Positions 9,973-18,680 of a stretch of 64,000 nucleotides of DNA are shown in pieces. A model generated the notes under the pieces. That model was not told where the DNA came from and did not search any database. It worked only from the letters and a program-made list of their open reading frames with translations. Position 1 is the first letter of the stretch, and each line of letters opens with the position of its first letter. The stretch comes from Aeromonas rivipollensis (GTDB lineage Bacteria > Pseudomonadota > Gammaproteobacteria > Enterobacterales > Aeromonadaceae), in the NCBI RefSeq assembly GCF_010974825.1, contig NZ_JAAILA010000026.1, positions 1 through 64,000 of the forward strand, read 5' to 3'. A program made the translations under genes and the position numbers.

Positions 9973-10153
9973 ATTTGTGGGGGTTGCGCGATAATGGGCC
10001 GCCAATCTCCCGCCACTGCGTCGTCGATTTCTTTTACCAGCGCGCTGCGTTAGGTTGTCTGGCCTGAATGGTCCCATTGTCTTCTGTGCGAGATGGGCGT
10101 TATTTCACTGCGGCGCTTGCCAGGGCAAGCCTGCGAATTGCGGCGTGGTTACT

Positions 10154-11731
10154 ATGTTCCTGTTCCGGATTGATCTTGCCCGTACGAGATGGCGCCTTGG
10201 CTGTGCCCTGCTGGTCTTGACCCTGCCACTGCTGGCGGGGGGCTGGATGGTGCACCGCAGCTATGAGCAGGAGTTGAAGAGCGACGCCAGCGCCTCCGCC
10301 TACAAGGCGAGAACCTTGCTTGAGCGCATGCTGGATCAGGCCGAGCAGGCCAACCTGGAGGCATTGCCGCTGGTGAACCAGCCCTGTACCGGCAATCTGC
10401 TGCAACTGCGCAAGAGAGTGGCCCTCGAGCCTTTCCTGCGCTCGGTCAATCTGGTGCGCGACGGGGTGATCAACTGCACCTCGCTGTTTGGACCTGTCCA
10501 GGAGGTGGATGACAGGTCGGTCTACACGCAGGACAAGTTGCTGCTGATGCGCGGCAACAGGGTGCGTCAGAATCATCCGCTGCTGGTGGTGCGCCATGAT
10601 CGCGGGCGCGATGCGGTGCTGAGCGCCATCGACAGCACCCAGCTCAGCTTCATGCTCGCCATGAGCAGCGACGCCAGCGAGCTCTATCTGCAGGTCGGGT
10701 CGGCCTGGATCGACGAGTCCGGCCATCATCAGAGCCAGCCCCCCAGGCTGCACAGCAAGACTCGTCTTGAACTCTCCTCCCACCGCTACCCCTTCGCCAT
10801 CCATGCGGGCTATGCCATGCCGCTCTACTGGCACTCCCTGTGGGAGGCCCGCCATCTGGCCCTGCTGTGGCTGGCCGGCACCTCTGTGCTGCTCGCGCTG
10901 CTGGTGTGGTGGGTGCTCGGTCGCCCGGGCTCCCCGACCGACGAGCTGAGGCGCGGGTTGCGGGCGGGGGAATTCGTTCCCTACCTGCAACCCCTGATGG
11001 CCAGCAAGGACAGCCGCATGGTGGGGGCCGAGGTGCTGATGCGCTGGCAGCACCCGAGTTCAGGGCTGATCCGCCCGGATCTCTTCATCCCCCAGGCGGA
11101 AGAGTCCGGGCTGATAGTGCCCATGACCACCCATCTGATGAAGGTGGTGGCCCATCGCCTTAAGCAGGTGCAGAGCCAGCTGCCCGAGGGATTTCACATC
11201 AGCTTCAACATCAGCGCCGCCCACTGCCGGGATCTCTCCCTGCTGGCGGAGTGCCGCGCCTTCCTCGCCCACTTCCAGCCGGGGCGGGTGGCGCTGGTGC
11301 TGGAGCTGACCGAGCGGGAGCTGCTGGTGGCCAACCCCCATACCCTCTCCCTGTTCGCACAGCTGGACGAGATGGGGGTCAAGCTCGCCATCGATGACTT
11401 TGGCACCGGCCACTCCAGCCTGATCTACCTGCAGCAGTTCCATGTGGACTATCTCAAGATCGACCGCTCCTTCATCGGGCGGATCGGCACCGAGTCCCTC
11501 TCCGAACACATAGTCGACAACGTGATCGATCTCGGTCGCAGGCTGGGCCTGGCCCTGGTCGCCGAAGGGGTCGAGACCGAGCATCAGGCCGCCTACCTCA
11601 GGGGCAAGGGGGTGCATTATCTGCAGGGATTCCTGTTCGCGCGCCCCCAGCCGCTGCGTCAGTTCTGTCAGGGGTTGACGGCAGGGGAGGCGGATAGCCA
11701 GCCAGTTGCCGGTCGCGCCTCCTCCGCCTGA
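10154..11731 (+). CDS. CSS-motif EAL-domain cyclic-di-GMP phosphodiesterase
   Basis: 525 aa with ATG 10154, placed directly before TM1 (about 11-32); upstream in-frame starts would add a non-hydrophobic tail. A periplasmic domain of about 200 residues contains INCTSLFG, a variant of the Cys-Ser-Ser signature of CSS-motif sensors, plus a second Cys in NQPCTGN; such cysteines respond to periplasmic disulfide state in E. coli relatives. TM2 lies at about 233-256. The EAL domain keeps the catalytic set: EVL (E293 in GAEVLMRW), NISAAHC, LELTERE, IDDFGTGHSS, DYLKIDRSF, AEGVET and LQGF. There is no GGDEF domain. It should linearise c-di-GMP at the inner membrane. A paralogue follows 92 bp downstream. 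Confidence 0.92.
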   Translation: MFLFRIDLARTRWRLGCALLVLTLPLLAGGWMVHRSYEQELKSDASASAYKARTLLERMLDQAEQANLEALPLVNQPCTGNLLQLRKRVALEPFLRSVNLVRDGVINCTSLFGPVQEVDDRSVYTQDKLLLMRGNRVRQNHPLLVVRHDRGRDAVLSAIDSTQLSFMLAMSSDASELYLQVGSAWIDESGHHQSQPPRLHSKTRLELSSHRYPFAIHAGYAMPLYWHSLWEARHLALLWLAGTSVLLALLVWWVLGRPGSPTDELRRGLRAGEFVPYLQPLMASKDSRMVGAEVLMRWQHPSSGLIRPDLFIPQAEESGLIVPMTTHLMKVVAHRLKQVQSQLPEGFHISFNISAAHCRDLSLLAECRAFLAHFQPGRVALVLELTERELLVANPHTLSLFAQLDEMGVKLAIDDFGTGHSSLIYLQQFHVDYLKIDRSFIGRIGTESLSEHIVDNVIDLGRRLGLALVAEGVETEHQAAYLRGKGVHYLQGFLFARPQPLRQFCQGLTAGEADSQPVAGRASSA

Positions 11732-11823
11732 GTCCCGCAGTGTGGCTGCTCGTTATTTGACCGGTTAGGCCTGGGTTCAGCTTGGGTTGCTAAGATGGCG
11801 ACCCTTTACGAACGGGATCCGCC

Positions 11824-13407
11824 ATGCGTTATTGCTCCGCGGCCGACACGGCCAGACCCAGGCCAAGACTGCTGATCACCTTGCTGATGTTCGCGCTGCC
11901 CATGCTGCTCGGCAACTGGGCCATGCTCGTTCGCTATCGGGTCGATCTGCAGTGGGAGTCCCATCAGGCGGCGAGCCATACCCTGGCGCTGATGGAGACC
12001 ATGCTGTCTCATGCCCAGGCGGCCAATCGCCAGGCCTTGCCATTTCTGGGCAAGCCCTGCGCCACTGCGCTGCCGACCCTCAGATCCCTGGTCGCCATGG
12101 TGCCCTTCGTGCGTTCGGTCAACCTGAGCCAGGGGGACAGCGTCTACTGTACCTCCCAGTTTGGCCGGCGCCGGATCCCCTATACCGCCGAGCAGTACAG
12201 CCAGGGCCAGCTGCGCCTGATGGAGGGGAACGAGGTGCGGCGGCATCATCCCGTCCTCTCGGTGCGCACCGGCACTGTGCAAGGGGCCGTGATGACCCTG
12301 ATCGATGGGGATTACCTCAACTTCATGCTGAGCCTCAACCAGGGAGCCATGCCCCTGATGCTCAGGGTGGGCGATGGCTGGCTCGACGAGGAGGGCCACT
12401 TCTTCGCCGCCACGCCTTCCCTGGCGAGTCAGGAGCATGTCGAGCTCCAGGCTGCTGGCTATCCGCTCTCCATCTATGCAGGCTACTCCTCTGCTCCCAC
12501 CCTGATGGGGCTGTGGCGTCATCATGGCTTCGGGATCTGGCTGCTGTTTGCCTTCAGTGCCGGTGTTGCCGTGCTCATGTGGTGGCTGCTGGGTCGCCCC
12601 CGCTCCCCGACCAGCGAGCTGGCCCGGGCCCTGCGGGCCAAAGAGTTCGTCCCCTACCTGCAACCCCTGGTGGAGAGCGGCAGCGAACGCATCATGGGGG
12701 TCGAGGTGCTGATGCGCTGGCAGCATCCTGACGTGGGCCTGATCAGGCCGGATCTCTTCATTCCCCAGGCGGAGGCCTGTGGCCTGATAGTGCCCATGAC
12801 CAGCCTCATCATGGGGAGGGTGGGGCAGCAGCTGGTCGCAAGCCAGGCGCAGTTGCCCGATGGCTTCCACATCAGCTTCAACATCAGCGCGGCCCATTGC
12901 CGGGACGACAGCCTGTTGGAGGAGTGCCGCAGCTTCCTCGCCCGCTTCGCACCGGGCAAGGTGACGCTGGTGCTGGAGCTGACCGAGCGGGAGCTCTTGG
13001 TGGCGGATCCCCATACCCTCTCGCTGTTCCAGGCGTTGAACGAGATGGGGGTCAAGCTGGCCATGGATGATTTCGGCACCGGCCACTCCAGCCTGGTCTA
13101 TCTGCAGCAGTTCCATGTGGACTACCTCAAGATCGATCAGTCCTTCATTCGTCGTATCGGTACCGAGTCCCTCTCCGAGCACATAGTCGACAACGTGATC
13201 GATCTGGGCCACCGCCTCGGCCTGGCGCTGGTGGCCGAAGGGGTCGAGACCCGCGAGCAGGCGGAGTATCTCAAGGGCAAGGTGGCCTATCTGCAGGGCT
13301 ACCTGTTCGGCCGTCCCGTGCCCGTCCGGCAATTCTGCGACGAGCAGCTGGCGCAGGCGGCCTCGCCAGTGATTGAGGCCAAAGAGGAACAGCCTGAACC
13401 AGCCTGA
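11824..13407 (+). CDS. CSS-motif EAL-domain phosphodiesterase, paralogue of the preceding gene
   Basis: 527 aa with the same architecture as its upstream neighbour: TM1 about 17-37, periplasmic CSS-type domain with KPCATAL and VYCTSQFGRRR, TM2 about 232-257, EAL domain with EVL, NISAAHC, LELTERE, MDDFGTGHSS, DYLKIDQSF and AEGVET. The catalytic residues are intact. The EAL halves are far more alike than the periplasmic halves, so the pair probably arose by duplication followed by sensor divergence. The 92-bp spacer has no clear terminator, so co-transcription is possible. A strong terminator follows. Confidence 0.92.
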   Translation: MRYCSAADTARPRPRLLITLLMFALPMLLGNWAMLVRYRVDLQWESHQAASHTLALMETMLSHAQAANRQALPFLGKPCATALPTLRSLVAMVPFVRSVNLSQGDSVYCTSQFGRRRIPYTAEQYSQGQLRLMEGNEVRRHHPVLSVRTGTVQGAVMTLIDGDYLNFMLSLNQGAMPLMLRVGDGWLDEEGHFFAATPSLASQEHVELQAAGYPLSIYAGYSSAPTLMGLWRHHGFGIWLLFAFSAGVAVLMWWLLGRPRSPTSELARALRAKEFVPYLQPLVESGSERIMGVEVLMRWQHPDVGLIRPDLFIPQAEACGLIVPMTSLIMGRVGQQLVASQAQLPDGFHISFNISAAHCRDDSLLEECRSFLARFAPGKVTLVLELTERELLVADPHTLSLFQALNEMGVKLAMDDFGTGHSSLVYLQQFHVDYLKIDQSFIRRIGTESLSEHIVDNVIDLGHRLGLALVAEGVETREQAEYLKGKVAYLQGYLFGRPVPVRQFCDEQLAQAASPVIEAKEEQPEPA

Positions 13408-13465
13408 AGCGGACCTGCCAGCAAGCCGCATCACGAGTGTGCGGCAGTGGTGCCCCCTGATGAGC

Positions 13466-13491
13466 AAGCCCCGGCGAGTGCCGGGGCTTTT
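13466..13491 (+). terminator. Terminator after the EAL gene pair
   Basis: AAGCCCCGGC, GAGT, GCCGGGGCTTTT: perfect GC stem with U-run. It also lies just beyond the minus-strand SDR stop and could serve both. Confidence 0.9.
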
Positions 13492-13513
13492 GTATCTGAG
13501 GTCAAAGGGAAAG

Positions 13514-14263
13514 TCAGGCGGAGAAGCCGCCATCTATGGTCAGACTGGCGCCTGTGACATAGCCTGCTTCAGGTCCCGCCAGGTAGGCGACGAAGCTGGC
13601 GATTTCGTCATCCTTGCCGTAGCGTGCCAGCGCCATCATCCCCTTGAGCTGCTCCGCCGATTCCCCGTCAGCCGGGTTCATGTCGGTATCGACCGGGCCT
13701 GGCTGCACGTTGTTGACCGTGATGCCCCGCGGACCCAGATCCCGTGCCATGCCTTTGGTCAGGCCGACCAGGGCAGACTTGCTCATGGCGTAGACGGAGC
13801 CGCCCGCCATGGGGATGCGATCGGCATTGGTGCTGCCGATGTTGATGATGCGCCCTCCCTTGCCCATGTGGTGGGCCGCCTCCTGACAGGCCACGAAGAC
13901 GCTGCGGATGTTGACCGCCAGGGTGCGATCCAGGTCATCCAGAGTCAGCTCCTCAAGGTGGCCCCATACCAGTACCCCGGCGTTGTTGACGAGAATGTCC
14001 AGCCGCCCGAAGCTGGTGACGCTCTGGCGTATGGCGTGCTGTACGGCCACGGCATCCGCGCTGTCGGCACGGATGGCCAGGGCCTTGCCGCCCGCCGCCG
14101 TGATGGTCGCGACAAGCTCTTCTGCCTTGCTGGCGGAAGAGACATAGGTAAAGGCCACGGCGGCACCGTCGCGAGCGAGGCGCTTCACAATGGCGGCACC
14201 TATGCCGCGTGAACCACCTTGTACGAAGGCCACTTGTCCACTGAGGGGTTTGACGGTCAACAT
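13514..14263 (-). CDS. SDR-family NAD(P)-dependent oxidoreductase
   Basis: 249 aa, classical short-chain dehydrogenase length. The nucleotide site is QGGSRGIG (15-22; the usual first Thr is Gln), the structural NNAG is present, the active-site Ser lies in IINIGSTNADR and the YAMSK catalytic pair follows. The C-terminal GASLTIDGGFSA is typical of 3-oxoacyl-reductase-like SDRs. The substrate cannot be told. AGGAGA stands seven bases before the ATG. It is divergent from a LysR gene across 176 bp, the arrangement in which the regulator commonly controls the enzyme gene. Confidence 0.9.
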   Translation of the reverse strand: MLTVKPLSGQVAFVQGGSRGIGAAIVKRLARDGAAVAFTYVSSASKAEELVATITAAGGKALAIRADSADAVAVQHAIRQSVTSFGRLDILVNNAGVLVWGHLEELTLDDLDRTLAVNIRSVFVACQEAAHHMGKGGRIINIGSTNADRIPMAGGSVYAMSKSALVGLTKGMARDLGPRGITVNNVQPGPVDTDMNPADGESAEQLKGMMALARYGKDDEIASFVAYLAGPEAGYVTGASLTIDGGFSA

Positions 14264-14439
14264 CTGATCTCTCCTGTCTGGTGATAAAGCAAGGTCTGAG
14301 CGAGTTGGGAACTCAAGGCTATCCAGGCCACCCCAAGCAAGGAGTGGTGTTGAATGAACCGGTTTACAGTGTGATTGATTCCTTGAGGTTGATTAAGTAG
14401 CTATCATTCCAATCTCTAATTCCTTCAAGGACCGAGTCG

Positions 14440-15363
14440 ATGACAGTACAGGACCCCTTTCTGAGCGTCAGACACTTTGTCGCCGTGGCTCGGACGGGCA
14501 GTTTTACCGCAGCGGCGCTGGGGCTGGGGCTGACCGGCTCGGCGTTGAGCAAGAGCATAGTGCGTCTGGAGGCTCGACTGGGGGTCAAGCTGCTGCACAG
14601 AACAACCCGTCGGGTGAGCCTGACCCCGGAGGGAGAGGCGTATCTGGCCAGCTGTCTTCAGGCTATCCGGGTGCTGGAGGAGGCGGAGCAGAGCCTTGCA
14701 TCGGGAAAGCAGAGCCCGTCGGGTCGCGTGCGCATCGATCTTCCCGCTGCGTTTGGCCGCAGGCACGTGCTGCCTATCCTGCTGGAACTGGCTGGCCAGC
14801 ATCCACAGCTGGATCTGTCGGTGACCTTCAACGAGCGCAAGGTCGATCTCGTCGAGGCCAACATCGATCTGGTGGTACGCATAGGGGCGCTGGAGGACCA
14901 GGCGGATCTCGTTGCGCGCCGTCTGGGGGAGCAGAGGCTCGTCATCTGCGGGGCGCCCTCCTATCTGGCCAGGCGCGGGGTGCCCTTGACCCCGGATGAG
15001 CTGTCACGGCACGACTGCATCATCGACTGGCGAGCCGGTCATCGTCATGGCTGGCTGCTCAGCAATGGGGCGGGCAAAACGGAAGCCCGTGACATCCCGG
15101 TACGCTACGAGATGGGGGATGGGGAAGCCGTGCGGGCAGCGGCACTGGCCGGCCTTGGCCTGGTGCAGGTGCCGACCTGGCTGGTAAACGAGCAGTTGGG
15201 ATCGGGCGCCCTCGTCTCGGTGCTCGATGATCACTCCGGCGGCGAGATGCCGATCAATCTCCTCTGGGCCAGGAGCCAGCACATGCCGCTCAAGGTGCGC
15301 GTCCTGGTGGATGCCTTGCTGCTGGCGGCGCAACAGAGTGGCAGTGCCTTTCGGGCCAACTGA
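14440..15363 (+). CDS. LysR-family transcriptional regulator
   Basis: 307 aa. The N-terminal winged helix-turn-helix is FVAVARTGSFTAAALGLGLTGSALSKSIVRLE, with R-L-G-V-K-L-L-H-R-T-T-R following, and a substrate-binding domain of about 200 residues comes next. AAGGA lies eight bases before the ATG. The divergent SDR gene is its probable target. The effector is unknown. The class resembles the large group of LTTRs paired with SDR or quinone-reductase genes. Confidence 0.92.
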   Translation: MTVQDPFLSVRHFVAVARTGSFTAAALGLGLTGSALSKSIVRLEARLGVKLLHRTTRRVSLTPEGEAYLASCLQAIRVLEEAEQSLASGKQSPSGRVRIDLPAAFGRRHVLPILLELAGQHPQLDLSVTFNERKVDLVEANIDLVVRIGALEDQADLVARRLGEQRLVICGAPSYLARRGVPLTPDELSRHDCIIDWRAGHRHGWLLSNGAGKTEARDIPVRYEMGDGEAVRAAALAGLGLVQVPTWLVNEQLGSGALVSVLDDHSGGEMPINLLWARSQHMPLKVRVLVDALLLAAQQSGSAFRAN

Positions 15364-15432
15364 GCCAGGTCACGGCTGGCTGTCGTGAGCCCCCGAGGTC
15401 AACACTGCCGTGCGGGGAGGTGCAGTGAGCGC

Positions 15433-16341
15433 TCAGCTCAGGCTGTGCAACCAGTTTGCCAGTTTCTCGTGGGCGCTGCCGGGCTCGGGTCTGGCGGGGG
15501 CGAGCAGGTGGTAGCCGGTGCCATCAGGAACGAAGCCGAGCGGGGCTGCCAGTAGCCCAGCCTCCAGGTCGTCACACACCAGCCGGCAGGGGCCTATGGC
15601 GACGCCAAGGCCCGCCACGGCTGCCTGCAGGCTGAAGTAGAAGTGTTCGAAGGTCTGGGTCGGTGCCTCGTCATTCAGGGGTTGCCCTGCATTCTCCTGC
15701 CAGCGTGACCAGGCATCCGGGCGCGTCTTGGTGTGCAGGCGGGGGGCCGAGGGACGCAGGGCGGATTCTTCCCCTCGCGGCTCGAAAAACTGCGCCACCT
15801 TGCCCGGCTGGCAGACAGGCCCGGTCAGCTCCTCGAACAGCAGCTGGCTGTGCAGATCCTCGGGCCAGTCGAAGTCATTGCGCCGGATGGCGAGATCGAT
15901 GCCGCTGCCAAAGCTGAGGGCACCGCCCCCCGCCATCAGGTGGACGTCCAGCTCGGGGTGCAGGGCCTGGAAGGCCGGCCAGCGCGGGATCAGCCAGCGC
16001 ATCAGCAGGGTGGGCTCGCAGGAGAGCACCAGCGACTGGGGCTTGCTCTGCTGGCGCAGCGCCTGGGCCGTCTCCCGGATCTGGCCCAGCCCCTCCCTGA
16101 CCGCCAGATAGAGCCGGTCGCCCGCCTCGGTCAGAAAGACCCGGCGCTGGCGCCGCTCGAACAGCCTGACGCCCAGATCTTCCTCCAGCAGGCGCACCGC
16201 CCGGCTGATGGCGCCATGGGTGAGGTGCAGCTCGTCGGCGGCGCGACCGAAGTGCTCGGTGCGGGCCGCCACCTCGAAGCAGCGCAGGGCCGTCAGGGAG
16301 GGTAGCGACAGGCTTTTCTGTGAATTTTTCTCACCGTTCAT
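15433..16341 (-). CDS. LysR-family transcriptional regulator, GcvA-like
   Basis: 302 aa with the HTH ALRCFEVAARTEHFGRAADELHLTHGAISRAVRLLEEDLG, close in style to GcvA/AmpR-type LTTRs, and an effector domain ending around GLGVAIGPCRLV. It is divergent from the LysE-type exporter with only 76 bp between start codons, so it is likely to control that exporter and itself. In this family amino acids are frequent co-inducers, which suits an exporter target; that is inference. No clear ribosome site is seen. Confidence 0.9.
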   Translation of the reverse strand: MNGEKNSQKSLSLPSLTALRCFEVAARTEHFGRAADELHLTHGAISRAVRLLEEDLGVRLFERRQRRVFLTEAGDRLYLAVREGLGQIRETAQALRQQSKPQSLVLSCEPTLLMRWLIPRWPAFQALHPELDVHLMAGGGALSFGSGIDLAIRRNDFDWPEDLHSQLLFEELTGPVCQPGKVAQFFEPRGEESALRPSAPRLHTKTRPDAWSRWQENAGQPLNDEAPTQTFEHFYFSLQAAVAGLGVAIGPCRLVCDDLEAGLLAAPLGFVPDGTGYHLLAPARPEPGSAHEKLANWLHSLS

Positions 16342-16417
16342 GTCAGAAGTTATCGTTCGTCATTGGGGTTAATGCGAAATAAAATAGCCGATATCCCAAG
16401 TGATCAGGACTATTTTC

Positions 16418-17035
16418 ATGACCGAACTGTTAGCCGTAGTCGCCATTACCTTCTTTGCCGTCATCAGCCCGGGCCCCGATTTTGCCATGGTGTCGCGCAA
16501 CAGCCTGTTGCTCTCCCGTCGCACCGGCGTGCTGACGGCGATCGGCATCGCGGCCGGGGTCTGCGTCCACGTGAGCTACACCCTGCTGGGGGTGGGCCTG
16601 CTTATCCAGCAGTCCTTCTGGCTGTTCAACCTCATCAAGCTGGCGGGGGCGGCCTACCTCATCTTCCTCGGCATCAAGATGCTGCGGGCCCAGCCCGCGA
16701 CCGGTGAAGAGATGGCCAGTCAGCCAGCCCTCTCCAGCCTGGGGGCACTGCGCACCGGGTTTCTGACCAATGTGCTCAACCCCAAGACCACCATCTTCAT
16801 CGTCAGCCTCTTCATGCAGGTGGTGCAGCCGCAGACGCCGCTGGCGGTTCAGCTCGGCTACGGCGCCTTCATAGTGCTGGCCCATGCCCTCTGGTTCAGC
16901 GCCGTGGCGCTCTTCTTCTCCAGCGAGTCGGTACGGGCTCGTCTGCTGGCGGTGCGCCACTGGATCGACCGGGTGTTTGGCGGTCTGCTGGTGGGATTCG
17001 GCATGCTGCTGGCACTGACCCAGCAATCACGCTGA
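16418..17035 (+). CDS. LysE/RhtB-family amino-acid exporter
   Basis: 205 aa with ATG 16418, supported by AGGA eight bases upstream and by the usual family N-terminus MTELLAVVAITFFAVISPGPDFA. The SPGPD signature in TM1, six predicted membrane helices and the FLTNVLNPKTTIFI block (TM4 region) are those of the homoserine/threonine exporter group. It sits in the inner membrane and exports by proton exchange. The substrate is unassigned; the divergent LysR probably regulates it. Confidence 0.92.
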   Translation: MTELLAVVAITFFAVISPGPDFAMVSRNSLLLSRRTGVLTAIGIAAGVCVHVSYTLLGVGLLIQQSFWLFNLIKLAGAAYLIFLGIKMLRAQPATGEEMASQPALSSLGALRTGFLTNVLNPKTTIFIVSLFMQVVQPQTPLAVQLGYGAFIVLAHALWFSAVALFFSSESVRARLLAVRHWIDRVFGGLLVGFGMLLALTQQSR

Positions 17036-17039
17036 GGGG

Positions 17040-17061
17040 AAGGGGGCTGGTCCCCCTTATC
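17040..17061 (+). terminator. Hairpin after the LysE-type gene
   Basis: AAGGGGG, CTGG, TCCCCCTTAT immediately after the stop. The stem is strong, the U-run poor. Confidence 0.55.
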
Positions 17062-17151
17062 TACCCTCGACTGTAGGGGCTTGTTTTTCATGCCTTGGCG
17101 CTCGCTTTTCGGTAGAATTGCCGCTCATTTAGAAGTCAGATGAGGCGCGGT

Positions 17152-18558
17152 ATGACGGTCAGGTTCCAGGCATTTCACAGCATCAAGGCGATTGGCAATC
17201 GGGAGGTGCTGTTCAACTGGTCCAGGACCAACCCCCTCGGCGCCCTGGATCAGGTGTGGCGCCCGAAGAATCGCGACGAGCTGCAGGCGCTGCTGCGTGA
17301 ATACCCGGCGCGCAAGCTGCGGCTGATCGGCTCCGGCCTCTCCTTCGAACCCATTCACAGCGTCTATGCCGAGGGCAGTCAGGCGCTGCTGGTGGATTTG
17401 CACCATCTGCGCGGCCAGCTGGCGAAAACCGCCGATACCGTCACCTACCAGGCGGGCACGCCCCTCGATACCGTCTATGGGGATCTCATCGCCATGGATC
17501 GGATGCTGCCCGCGTCCCCCGGCGTCATCGGCATCCAGACCCTGGGGGGCGCGCTCAGCACAGGCACCCACGGCCAGGGGCTGCACCAGTCCTCCCTGTG
17601 CGATGCGGTGGAAGCCCTGACGGTGATGCTGGCCAATGGGGACATCATTGAAGTGGATCGCACCGATCCGCGCTTCGGCGCCTTCGTGATGGGCATGGGC
17701 ATGCTAGGTGTGCTGCTCGACGTGCGCCTTCGCACTGTGCCAAATCGCATCATGCGCTGCACCAAGTTCACCACCGACTACCCCTTCCTGCTGGAACACA
17801 ACGAGCGGCTCAACCGCGAACACGGCTTCGTGAAGAGCTGGTGGTTCGCCTGGACCGGCGAGAGCCACATCTGGCTGGTGGATCCCGCCTCCGAGGAGGA
17901 GGTGGCCCGTTACCGCGCCGGGGGTAGCGAGCCACTGCTGCTGGAGGAGGACGTTGGCAGCGCCATGAACGCCGCACTCAATGACACCATAGACGCCACC
18001 CTGCAGAAGATGGCGCGGGACACCAAGGACGAGGCGCGGGCCGGGGAGCATTTCGAGACGGTGCGCCGCTTCAAGGATGCCTCTGACCTGGTGGGCAACG
18101 TCTACCAGATCCTCTGCAAGGGGATACCGGCGCCCCAGATCAACTGCGAGGTGGCTGTGCCCCTCGAGCGGATGCAGGAGGCGCTCGAGATCCTGCAGCA
18201 CTGGCAGGAGCGCAACCCGGGAGCGCTGCATTACCCCTTCATATTGCGCTGCACCGGCCCCTCCGAGGCCTGGCTTAGCGCCGCCTATGGCAAGTCGGTG
18301 TGCTGGATAGGGTTCCTGGTCTATCTGGCTGCGGACGGCACCTTCGTGGGCGGCTCCATGGAGCAGATGCGCGAGCTGCAGCAACTGCTGGTGCCGCTCG
18401 GCGGTACGCCGCATTTTGGCAAGCACCTGGCGATGGATCTCTACGACTTCCCGACCCTGCTGCCGCGCTGGCACGACTTCCTGGCCCTCAAGGCCGAGCT
18501 CGACCCCCATGGCCGCTTCGAGAACCGCTGGCTCGGCGAACTGTTCGCCAACCGGTGA
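17152..18558 (+). CDS. FAD-binding aldonolactone-oxidase-like protein
   Basis: 468 aa with ATG 17152 (GAGG six bases upstream); ATG 17140 is an alternative. The N-terminal half is a PCMH-type FAD domain (RLIGSGLSFEPIHS, then LGGALSTGTHGQG) and the C-terminal half resembles the D-arabinono-1,4-lactone oxidase domain, ending HGRFENRWL as in that family. In oxidases with covalent FAD the first motif reads GSGHS and the His carries the flavin; here it is Leu, as in plant galactonolactone dehydrogenase, so FAD should be non-covalent. It is predicted cytoplasmic with no signal. Substrate unknown; probably a sugar acid lactone or polyol. It is a single-gene unit with its own terminator. Confidence 0.82.
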   Translation: MTVRFQAFHSIKAIGNREVLFNWSRTNPLGALDQVWRPKNRDELQALLREYPARKLRLIGSGLSFEPIHSVYAEGSQALLVDLHHLRGQLAKTADTVTYQAGTPLDTVYGDLIAMDRMLPASPGVIGIQTLGGALSTGTHGQGLHQSSLCDAVEALTVMLANGDIIEVDRTDPRFGAFVMGMGMLGVLLDVRLRTVPNRIMRCTKFTTDYPFLLEHNERLNREHGFVKSWWFAWTGESHIWLVDPASEEEVARYRAGGSEPLLLEEDVGSAMNAALNDTIDATLQKMARDTKDEARAGEHFETVRRFKDASDLVGNVYQILCKGIPAPQINCEVAVPLERMQEALEILQHWQERNPGALHYPFILRCTGPSEAWLSAAYGKSVCWIGFLVYLAADGTFVGGSMEQMRELQQLLVPLGGTPHFGKHLAMDLYDFPTLLPRWHDFLALKAELDPHGRFENRWLGELFANR

Positions 18559-18563
18559 GGATG

Positions 18564-18590
18564 GCCCCTTGGAAAGGGGCGATATTTTTT
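18564..18590 (+). terminator. Terminator of the FAD oxidoreductase gene
   Basis: GCCCCTT, GGA, AAGGGGC, then GATATTTTTT: clean rho-independent signal six bases after the stop codon. Confidence 0.85.
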
Positions 18591-18640
18591 CTCCCTTCTC
18601 CCCTGGTGGGAGAGGGGTTGGGGAGGAGGGGAAGAGACAG
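18591..18640. repeat. REP-like CT/GA-rich inverted repeat
   Basis: CTCCCTTCTCCCC, TGGT, then GGGAGAGGGG-TT-GGGGAGGAGGGG. This pyrimidine/purine stem resembles dispersed REP-type repeats found between genes in many proteobacterial genomes. Only one copy lies in this window, so the assignment is by resemblance. Confidence 0.45.
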
Positions 18641-18680
18641 CCTCTTCAAGCCCCATGACGACAGGCGCTAAGGATGTGAC

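Noticed and set aside
8398..10077. 559-codon minus-strand frame over acnB
   Set aside because: Shadow of the acnB gene with low-complexity Gly/His/Asp composition and no recognisable domain.
14350..14375. AACCGGTT in the SDR/LysR gap as another site for the beta-glucoside regulator
   Set aside because: The flanks are not symmetric and there is no functional link; an 8-mer of this kind occurs by chance.
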